From contig SIAL01000066.1 of assembly GCA_009691815.1 (NCBI GenBank), forward strand, positions 1 to 11,790: DNA of 11,790 bases, read 5' to 3'. Position numbers and translations under genes: made by a program. Position 1 is the stretch's first letter. Each line of letters begins with the position of its first letter. Source of the stretch: Gemmataceae bacterium (GTDB lineage: Bacteria > Planctomycetota > Planctomycetia > Gemmatales > Gemmataceae). Below are positions 5,641 through 11,790 of this stretch, in pieces. Below the pieces are notes generated by a model. The model did no database searches. It was not told where the DNA came from and saw only the letters and a list, made by a program, of their open reading frames with translations.

Positions 5641-8447
5641 GAATAAGGCTCTCCAATCAACTCATGAACCACCTGAAGCAGGGTATCGTCTTGGAAACTA
5701 CTTTTGGTTAGATAGTAGTTTGCCCCGGCTTCAAGACCGCGAAGACGATCTTCCTCCCTGTCTTTATAGCTTACCACAACCACGGGAGTGTCCTTCAAAG
5801 TCGCATCGGCGCGAATTTTTGTGACAAACTCGATGCCATTCATGCGGGGCATGTCAATGTCGGTGATGATGAGGTCAAAGGATTCTTCCTTGGCCACATT
5901 CATGCCATCCATCCCATCCACCGCCGTTTGCACATCATATCCCTTGCCTGCCAAAAGCTGTCTTTGGACTTCCCGGACGGTGATGGAATCGTCCGTGACG
6001 AGGACCTTTTTGCGCTTTTTACGCAAGGATTTGACCGTATGGGCGTCGGTTCGTCTGAGTCTTCCCTCGTCCAGCATTCGGTCGATTCCCCGCCTAAGAT
6101 CATCCACATCGAGGATGAGGACTGGGGAACCATCATCGAGGATGGCTGACGCATGGACATAGGGCACCTTGCCCAGCCGGGCGTCGATGGGTCGGACGGC
6201 AAGGTCTTGTTCGCCCACAAATTCGTCCACCAAAAGAGCGTAGGACTGACCATGGCTGGAGAAAAGAATCACGGGAAGCTCATCCTGAACCGTGGGTTCC
6301 CCATCTACCTGAAGGATCTGCCTGGCCATTACCAGACCGACATTGCGCCCATCCACCACGAAAAATTGCCGATCTTGCAACGACCGTAGTTCCGAAATGG
6401 GAACTCGCATTAGGCCGTCGATCCGATGATGGGGAAACGCGTAGGGGTCGCCACTAATGCGGGCCAAAACCGCCCGAATCACCGAAAGCGTCAGGGGCAA
6501 CTGCATATGAAAGGTGATCCCCTTGCCGATAACGCTGGTCAAGCGGACGCTGCCGCCTACGCTGGTGATGGTGCTGTGAACCACATCGAGGCCAACCCCT
6601 CTGCCTGAGATTTCGGTGACCTTGCCCGCGGTGCTAAATCCCGGAAGGAAAAGAAACTCAAGAAGCTCCGCCTCGGAAAGTCGTGCCACCATGTCGGCCG
6701 AGGCCAGTTTGCGTTCAAGGACTTTTTGGCGAATCCTTTCGGGATCGACGCCCCTGCCATCATCAGACAGGGTAATTACCAACATACCGGCGGTATGCTT
6801 GGCTTCGAGGATGAGTGTTCCGATGGGGTTTTTACCCAAATTTTCGCGTTCTTCGGGAGACTCCAAGCCATGATCGAGCGAGTTTCGGATCATATGCGTC
6901 AAGGGCGCGTCGAGTTTGTCCAAGATGTCGCGGTCCACCTCGGTATCAAGCCCGCGAATTTCGATCTTGGCCTGCTTGCCCAATTGCTTGGTCATATCGC
7001 GAACCATTTTGGGGAAGGCTTGGACCCCGTTACGAAACGGCGTCATTCGGCTAAGGATCACCTCACGATACAAACGGCTGTTGAGGTCGTCCGATTGCCG
7101 GGCGTGTTCTTCAAAGGCCCCCATCCGTTCGGCGAGGGTATCTCCCGAACTAGATAAATGTTGCCGAAATCCTTGCAGGGATTCGCGCAGATGATCCATG
7201 TCCACTTGATCTTGGCCAAACAAGCCGAGGAGGTCATCCACCTCGTCTCTGAGGATGGACTGCTGTCGTTTGAGTCGAAGCAAGCTTTGGGCAAATGCCT
7301 GAAGCCACCTTGCCTCAAGCAGCGATTCGCCCGCAAGGCCCATAAGCCTTTCGAGTGCAAGGGCATTGACCCGAACGATTCGCTCGGCCGTCTCGGTAAA
7401 CTTTTCGTGGGTTTTGGCTTCTCGGGAGGATTCCTTGGCCGACTTTACGGCTTTGGCAGGAGTCGGGTTGGTAATGGGTTCCGGTTTGGGTTGAGACACC
7501 GCCTGAGGTCTTGGGGCCACTTGGCGTCGTGCAAATTTGGGAATATTAGAAAGGACATTAGCCGCCCGTGAGGCCATCGCTTTGGTCCAATCCCCAAATC
7601 CGGGTCCAAACGCCGCCGAGGTTTCGCAAACGAGTTGGGCGGTCTGTTCCAACCAATCCCGGGCTTCGGCAAGTGCCCCGGGTTCCTTGACCAAACTCTG
7701 AAAGACCGTGGCCAATTCCGAGGCGAGGGTGGCAATGGGTTTCACCCCGGCCAACAGGGCGCAACCCCGGATCTCTTGAGCAATCCCATCCAGATTGGCC
7801 ATCAGTTTGGAATCGGGTTTGGCATTTAAGATCTTGGCCTGAAGGTTTTGCGAATGGGTGGCAACCTCGGCCTTCATCAAGTCCACCATCGGATCGTTGG
7901 CCGGGTCCTTGGCCTCGAGCCATTCCAGTTGGGCAACCATGGTGGCTTGGGAATCTTCCTCGGGTTCGTCGATCGGGCTACTTTCCATGGGAGCCGCCGC
8001 CGGTTTTTCTTCCGCGGCTTGGCGTTTGGGACCGTCGGGAGAATCTTTCCGTGGCTCGCCTTTGGTACGGCGGACTAGGTTTTCATGAAGCATGTCGATA
8101 GGGACGCGGTTTTCGGCAAACCAAGGATCAAAGGAACTTCCTGCCTGTTCCGCCATGGCCTTCAGATGTCCCGCGGCCTCCATGAGGAGGTCATAGTCGG
8201 CGGAAACAAGTTCGGTCTGACCATTTTGGGCGGCGACAAGAATGTCTTCGCACACATGGGCCACCTCCACAAAAGGGGAAAGCCCGATCACTCGGGCGGC
8301 CCCCTTAAGCGAATGGGCCGCGCGCATGAGCGGTTCAATGTCCCGCGTTTCAAGCCCGTTTTGCTCACCTTCAATCAACCCGTTTTCCAAAACGGTCAAG
8401 TTGATTTTGGCTTCTTCTTTGAAAAGTTCCAAAAGTATTTCTGACAT
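5637..8447 (-). CDS. wspE: Hybrid chemotaxis histidine kinase CheA with C-terminal receiver (WspE-like)
   Basis: The protein has 936 residues. Domains in order: HPt (1-105) with phosphorylatable H45 in AAHSLKGAA; a Pro/Glu-rich linker; a second HPt-like helical segment (about 168-300) in which the His is Gln (AQEIRGCA, Q224); a Pro/Lys linker; the dimerisation domain (355-470); a HATPase_c kinase core with N box HMIRNSLDHG (518-527), G1 DDGRG (562-566), FLPGFSTA (600-607) and G2 GRGVGLDVV (615-623); a CheW-like domain (about 650-790); and a receiver (814-936) with D819-D820, phosphoacceptor D863 (TDIDMP), S893 and K915. It should autophosphorylate in response to the receptor cluster and pass phosphate to its own receiver, to CheB and to the receiver-phosphatase. 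This layout matches Pseudomonas WspE. The start is an ATG 69 nt after the preceding stop, with only a weak GGGGA upstream. The stop overlaps cheB. Confidence 0.96.
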   Translation of the reverse strand: MSEILLELFKEEAKINLTVLENGLIEGEQNGLETRDIEPLMRAAHSLKGAARVIGLSPFVEVAHVCEDILVAAQNGQTELVSADYDLLMEAAGHLKAMAEQAGSSFDPWFAENRVPIDMLHENLVRRTKGEPRKDSPDGPKRQAAEEKPAAAPMESSPIDEPEEDSQATMVAQLEWLEAKDPANDPMVDLMKAEVATHSQNLQAKILNAKPDSKLMANLDGIAQEIRGCALLAGVKPIATLASELATVFQSLVKEPGALAEARDWLEQTAQLVCETSAAFGPGFGDWTKAMASRAANVLSNIPKFARRQVAPRPQAVSQPKPEPITNPTPAKAVKSAKESSREAKTHEKFTETAERIVRVNALALERLMGLAGESLLEARWLQAFAQSLLRLKRQQSILRDEVDDLLGLFGQDQVDMDHLRESLQGFRQHLSSSGDTLAERMGAFEEHARQSDDLNSRLYREVILSRMTPFRNGVQAFPKMVRDMTKQLGKQAKIEIRGLDTEVDRDILDKLDAPLTHMIRNSLDHGLESPEERENLGKNPIGTLILEAKHTAGMLVITLSDDGRGVDPERIRQKVLERKLASADMVARLSEAELLEFLFLPGFSTAGKVTEISGRGVGLDVVHSTITSVGGSVRLTSVIGKGITFHMQLPLTLSVIRAVLARISGDPYAFPHHRIDGLMRVPISELRSLQDRQFFVVDGRNVGLVMARQILQVDGEPTVQDELPVILFSSHGQSYALLVDEFVGEQDLAVRPIDARLGKVPYVHASAILDDGSPVLILDVDDLRRGIDRMLDEGRLRRTDAHTVKSLRKKRKKVLVTDDSITVREVQRQLLAGKGYDVQTAVDGMDGMNVAKEESFDLIITDIDMPRMNGIEFVTKIRADATLKDTPVVVVSYKDREEDRLRGLEAGANYYLTKSSFQDDTLLQVVHELIGEPYS

Positions 8448-8516
8448 GATGAGCAGTCCCCGTTGAATTGGTTATCGCCGTTTGGGAGGTATCCCCCGCC
8501 GCGTGTGTGCCCCTGA

Positions 8517-9215
8517 TTAGCCCATGTGTTTGTTAAGCCTTGCCAGCAACTCGATCGAGTCGATCCGCCCGGCCTTTTTCTTCTCCCATTCGATGACCGA
8601 CCTTACCAGAGCGGATTTCCATCGCTTAAGGGTGGAAGGTACCGCCGTCTCTTGGGAATGTCGGTAGCGGATAATGGCGGAAACTTCATCGGTTGGAAAG
8701 ACCCAGGTTTGTCGGTCAAGTCGAATGACGACAAATCGGCCCGCCTGTCTTTCCGCGCCCTGAAGCGGGGCGATGCCAAGCAATTGGTGCAGGTCAAAAG
8801 CAAGGCGCAACTCGCCCCGGATGTTCACCATCCCCAGAAAGATGGCATCGGTTCGTCTGGGAATGCGCCGAATGGGGCGAAGTTCCGCCACCTCGATGGT
8901 CGACATGGCGTCAATGACTAGCCATTCTTCACCCAGTCGAAACAAAAGTCCCGAGTTAAGCTGTTCCATGGTGCGATCGGTACGGATGGCGGTTTGGGAG
9001 GTCCGTTCGACGAGGACTTCTTCGGGGGGCGCCCGGTCAAAGAGCATCCGACCCGCATGGGAAAAAATGGGGCAATTGTGGCAATGGACCACTTCCACGA
9101 GCCGGCCACAGCTCCGGTCCCCTTGGACACCAATGCGGTTCCAGCAAAATACGCCTGTTTCATCCAATGCGGTCATCGGCAAAGAAACGGATTCTTTTAC
9201 GGTCGCGTTGATCAT
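8517..9215 (-). CDS. wspD: CheW coupling protein with N-terminal cysteine motif (WspD-like)
   Basis: The protein has 232 residues. Its ATG overlaps the cheR stop by 4 bp (ATGA), and a strong GGGGAGGA SD lies 6 nt upstream inside cheR. Residues 20-50 contain four cysteines, C24, C36, C45 and C48, in the pattern CWNRIGV-x5-C-x8-CxxCP. This N-terminal block is a hallmark of WspD-type couplers as I recall the family, and it could bind a metal or iron-sulfur cluster; that function is inference. The CheW domain covers about 88-225 and includes FLGMVNIRGEL, where CheW proteins contact the receptor and kinase. It should link receptor and kinase in the signalling array, in parallel with the smaller CheW encoded at 10578-11084. 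Two CheW genes flanking cheR is the arrangement of Wsp operons. Confidence 0.93.
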   Translation of the reverse strand: MINATVKESVSLPMTALDETGVFCWNRIGVQGDRSCGRLVEVVHCHNCPIFSHAGRMLFDRAPPEEVLVERTSQTAIRTDRTMEQLNSGLLFRLGEEWLVIDAMSTIEVAELRPIRRIPRRTDAIFLGMVNIRGELRLAFDLHQLLGIAPLQGAERQAGRFVVIRLDRQTWVFPTDEVSAIIRYRHSQETAVPSTLKRWKSALVRSVIEWEKKKAGRIDSIELLARLNKHMG

Positions 9216-10588
9216 TTGCGTTCCTCCCCAATCGGGCCTTGATCAAGGACGGCAAGCCGCCGTTCCAGTTGCAAGGCTTTGGCAATTTCACCTCGTTGAC
9301 GGCGAATTAGGGACGCCATCCGCAGAGATTGTGTATCTTTTGGATCCAAATAAAGGACCCGATCAAACATTCGAAGAGCGTCTTCGTGCTTTCCCCCGGC
9401 CTGTTCCACCATGGCAGCCATCCGCCAAAGTTCCACCGAAAGGGGCTGTGCTTTCAACAGGTCCGCATAAAGGCGACTTGCCAAGTCGAGTTTGCCGGCG
9501 TTGGCAGCCTCACGGGCCTCTTCGATAGGGTTTTGCGCGGGCCGGGGAACTTCCTTTGGAAGCACAGGTTTCTTTAAGGGCTTGGCAACCGGGGGCCGTA
9601 GGGCTTCTATTGGGGGCGCGGGTAGCGGAACATAGGGCCGAATCGGGCCGGGTTGGTAGCTTGGAACGGGTTCCGGGATGGGCGGAGCCGAGGCCTTTCT
9701 TGGGGTAAAGGCAAAACTAAATTCCGGGTTCCAAGTGACGAACGAGTTGGGGTCAATTACGCCCCCTTCCGTATGACCCAAGTACAAGATTCCCTCAGGA
9801 TCCAATAGTCGATGCAGATGGGCAAGGGCAATGGGCCTTGCCTGGGTGTCCAGATAGATAAAGAGGTTTCGGGAAAAGATCACATCGTAATGAAATCCCA
9901 ATCCGCCCGGGTTCAGTTTGGGGTCGAGGATGTTGCCTTGGTGGGTGCGGACATAACTCCTAAGGGTCGGGTCAATCTCAAATCCATCCGGTATCCTTTG
10001 GGTAAACCGGTCTAGGATCATGTTGGCTTCAGGATTGGTTTCCCGGCGGGAGTAGGACCTGTAACTCCCCTTTTCAAGAGTGATTAAGGAGGTACGGTTT
10101 AGGTCTACCGCGTCGATACTGACCTGATTTGGGGTCCAACCCTTCCAGGCAAAAAGCATCGCCATGGACCAGGGCTCCTCGCCGGTGGAGCTTGGGATGC
10201 TAAGGATGCGAAGGGGCCTTCCGGGGGAACGGGCCTGGAACAAATCGGCAAACTGTTTTAGACAGGCATAAGGGGTCCAGTCGCGGAAGAACCAAGTTTC
10301 CCCCACGGTAAAATATTCGCAAAAAGAGGTTCGGAGCTGGGGGTCGGTTTCCAGCGACCTGAGCCAAAAAACGGGATCTTGGCCCAGATTCTTGGAAAGG
10401 TTTTTCAGAGCCGTGGATAAGACCTGATCATGGATAAGGTCGACTTTGAGGCCGCATTCGTCGCTTAGGATTTTTCGAAACGAATCCCAAAGGGGTTTGG
10501 ATGCTTCAATGGAATCGTGGGAGGTCTTGGCATCGGTTTTATGCTTCGACCAGGATTCAGGAAGAAAATAGCCTGGCTCAGCGGTCAT
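9212..10588 (-). CDS. wspC: CheR methyltransferase with C-terminal TPR repeats (WspC-like)
   Basis: The protein has 458 residues. The ATG at 10588 has GAGG 5 nt upstream and overlaps the preceding cheW by 11 bp. An N-terminal extension of about 30 residues precedes the CheR domain (about 32-295). Visible CheR motifs are GETWFFRD (96-103), the SAM-binding STGEEPWS (134-141) and FSRNLFIYLD (238-247), equivalent to the CRNVLIYFD of other CheRs. A long proline-rich linker (300-352) leads to TPR-like helices (about 353-450, e.g. AREAANAGKLDLASRLYADLLKAQP). It should methylate glutamates of the operon's receptor using S-adenosylmethionine. WspC proteins characteristically have these TPRs, which may replace the C-terminal pentapeptide tether of classical receptors. 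The stop overlaps the next start. Confidence 0.95.
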   Translation of the reverse strand: MTAEPGYFLPESWSKHKTDAKTSHDSIEASKPLWDSFRKILSDECGLKVDLIHDQVLSTALKNLSKNLGQDPVFWLRSLETDPQLRTSFCEYFTVGETWFFRDWTPYACLKQFADLFQARSPGRPLRILSIPSSTGEEPWSMAMLFAWKGWTPNQVSIDAVDLNRTSLITLEKGSYRSYSRRETNPEANMILDRFTQRIPDGFEIDPTLRSYVRTHQGNILDPKLNPGGLGFHYDVIFSRNLFIYLDTQARPIALAHLHRLLDPEGILYLGHTEGGVIDPNSFVTWNPEFSFAFTPRKASAPPIPEPVPSYQPGPIRPYVPLPAPPIEALRPPVAKPLKKPVLPKEVPRPAQNPIEEAREAANAGKLDLASRLYADLLKAQPLSVELWRMAAMVEQAGGKHEDALRMFDRVLYLDPKDTQSLRMASLIRRQRGEIAKALQLERRLAVLDQGPIGEERK

Positions 10589-11084
10589 CTGCGCCTCGAT
10601 GGCCCATGGGCTTCAAGACGGATGGGGACGGATGGGTTGGAAATGTCTTACTATGTGGATGGTCGCCAGCGAAGGCGCGCTCGTGGATAATATCCAGATC
10701 TAGGACCTGGAAAATCCCCAAAGCATCTTGGCATATTTGGCCCCAGGTGCCTAGCCCTTGGGCTTCACGGGCAAGGGTAGGCCCTTCGGGAAAGTCAACA
10801 GGTTCGATGTGTTCCACCATCAAACCGAAACGGCTGACACTCCCTTTATTCATCCTCTCCACCACGATGATTCGGTTGCTCCATTGATCGGTGCAGCTTT
10901 GATTGGCCAGAAGGTGACCAAGGTCCACCACGGGGATGGATTCGCCACGATGTCTGGCAATTCCCGCGATTTGGAAAAGGGTGCCGGGTAGGCTTTCCAA
11001 TTTGACACGGGGGATTACTTCGACCACCATGGCGCAATCCACAGCACATCTTTGTCCGCCAACTTGGCACATGAGGGCTAGCAT
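10578..11084 (-). CDS. wspB: CheW-like coupling protein (WspB-like)
   Basis: The protein has 168 residues, starts at an ATG with AGGTGA immediately upstream, and lies 28 bp after the receptor gene. A CheW fold covers about residues 1-135: the N-terminal strands around AMVVEVIPRVKL, then IAGIARHRGESIPVVDLGHLL (a typical CheW core motif) and a FGLMVEHIEPV strand. A basic, Pro/Ser-rich tail of about 30 residues follows, its last codons overlapping cheR. Being small and next to the receptor gene, it matches WspB. It should couple the receptor to the hybrid CheA. A second CheW at 8517-9215 differs by its cysteine-rich N-terminus, so the two are probably not redundant. Confidence 0.9.
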   Translation of the reverse strand: MLALMCQVGGQRCAVDCAMVVEVIPRVKLESLPGTLFQIAGIARHRGESIPVVDLGHLLANQSCTDQWSNRIIVVERMNKGSVSRFGLMVEHIEPVDFPEGPTLAREAQGLGTWGQICQDALGIFQVLDLDIIHERAFAGDHPHSKTFPTHPSPSVLKPMGHRGADDR

Positions 11085-11112
11085 GATTCACCTGAGAGTA
11101 GTCTTTTCAATT

Positions 11113-11790
11113 TTAGCGTGTTGTCCGGAATATGGACATTTGTTCTTGCAGGGAAAAAACCGAATCCTTGAGGTGGCCTGATGCCAACTGGAACTCTTTG
11201 GATGTGGTGGTTACCTGCTGAACGCCTCCACCCAAATGGGCGATGGCCGTGTCGATCTGTTGGGCCCCTTCGGCCTGATGGGTCACCCCCAGTTCCACTT
11301 GGCGGAACTGCGTATCCTGACCTTGGACCTGTTGCATGATCCTTGCCAGTTTGTGGCTGATAGTGTTTACCTGCTTCATGCCACCGCGAACCTGTTCACT
11401 GAATTTGTCCATCTCCATGATACCGGAATTGACGGCTTGTTGCATATGGCGAACCATTTGCTCAATATCGAGAGTGGCGACGGCGGTTTGATCCGCCAAC
11501 CGGCGAATTTCGCGCGCCACGACGAGGAATCCGCGGCCTGCCTCGCCGGCTTTTTCGGCCTCAATGGCGGCATTGATGGAGAGGAGGTTGGTTTGGTCGG
11601 CAACCTTGGTGATGGTGGTAACCACCACATTGATCGCGCCGGCCTTTTCCCGAATTGTTCCTAGTTTGGTGGAGATCGAACCCGTAGCTTCGGACAGAGA
11701 GGCCATCGAGACCTCCATCAAGCCAAGATTTTCTCGACCATCCACCGCCAGTTGAGAGGTCTCCCGACCTTTAGTTCCCACCTCTTCGAT
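11113..11790 (-). CDS. wspA: Methyl-accepting chemotaxis receptor signalling domain (WspA-like), truncated by window edge
   Basis: The C-terminal 225 residues are present. The frame is open through the right edge, so a GTG at 11781 is not the start; sensor and membrane segments lie outside. The conserved MCP hairpin tip is plain (about 11500-11615): ADQTNLLSINAAIEAEKAGE, then GRGFLVVAREIRRLADQTA. The following helix ATLDIEQMVRHMQQAV resembles WspA closely as I recall it. Long heptad-like helices on both sides form the cytoplasmic coiled coil. The protein ends in IFRTTR, without the aromatic NWETF-like pentapeptide used by some receptors to tether CheR and CheB. It starts the visible operon and should control the CheA kinase through the two CheW couplers. 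What it senses cannot be read from this part. Confidence 0.94.
   Translation of the reverse strand: MEEVGTKGRETSQLAVDGRENLGLMEVSMASLSEATGSISTKLGTIREKAGAINVVVTTITKVADQTNLLSINAAIEAEKAGEAGRGFLVVAREIRRLADQTAVATLDIEQMVRHMQQAVNSGIMEMDKFSEQVRGGMKQVNTISHKLARIMQQVQGQDTQFRQVELGVTHQAEGAQQIDTAIAHLGGGVQQVTTTSKEFQLASGHLKDSVFSLQEQMSIFRTTR

Noticed and set aside
8773..9528. A 251-codon plus-strand open frame across the WspD-like and CheR genes
   Set aside because: It is antisense to two well-supported overlapping genes, with low-complexity translation and no domain.
1..11790. Mobile elements, tRNA or rRNA genes
   Set aside because: No transposase, integrase, terminal repeat, tRNA cloverleaf or rRNA segment was recognised on either strand; genes are densely packed and compositionally even.

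Overview
The window looks like a piece of a Planctomycetota chromosome. I infer this from a large secreted-type protein built of Ig-like domains and FG-GAP/VCBS repeats, a DUF1080 (3-keto-disaccharide hydrolase family) protein with a signal peptide, moderately high GC, and a Wsp-type chemosensory operon. The phylum call is an inference; Verrucomicrobiota cannot be excluded. Both window edges cut through genes.

Layout. Positions 1-2393 (+) carry the 3' part of a long Ig-like/FG-GAP repeat protein. Positions 2615-3220 (-) carry a DUF1080 protein, convergent with it; the 221-bp space between them holds only weak inverted repeats. From 11790 down to 3383, all on the minus strand, runs one tightly packed operon: an MCP-type receptor (cut by the right edge), a small CheW, a CheR with C-terminal TPRs, a second CheW with an N-terminal cysteine motif, a hybrid CheA with a C-terminal receiver, a CheB, and last a receiver domain fused to a PP2C/SpoIIE-type serine phosphatase. 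A clear intrinsic terminator follows the last stop codon. Four of the six gene junctions overlap (three 4-bp ATGA/GTGA overlaps and one of 11 bp).

How the genes fit together. The gene order and architectures match the Pseudomonas Wsp system (wspA-B-C-D-E-F-R) one for one. The exception is the last position: WspR, a receiver-GGDEF diguanylate cyclase, is replaced by a receiver-PP2C phosphatase. The inferred pathway is receptor cluster (A, with couplers B and D) -> kinase E -> receiver-phosphatase, with methyltransferase C and methylesterase F setting sensitivity. The output would therefore be dephosphorylation of a protein, most likely a STAS-type anti-sigma antagonist in a partner-switching pathway, rather than c-di-GMP synthesis. 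No STAS or anti-sigma gene lies in the window, so the target is unknown. This output swap is the most interesting feature here. Secondary points are a degenerate second HPt-like segment in the kinase, a four-cysteine motif in the second CheW, and a 9-bp in-frame tandem repeat coding a Pro/Tyr linker in CheB.
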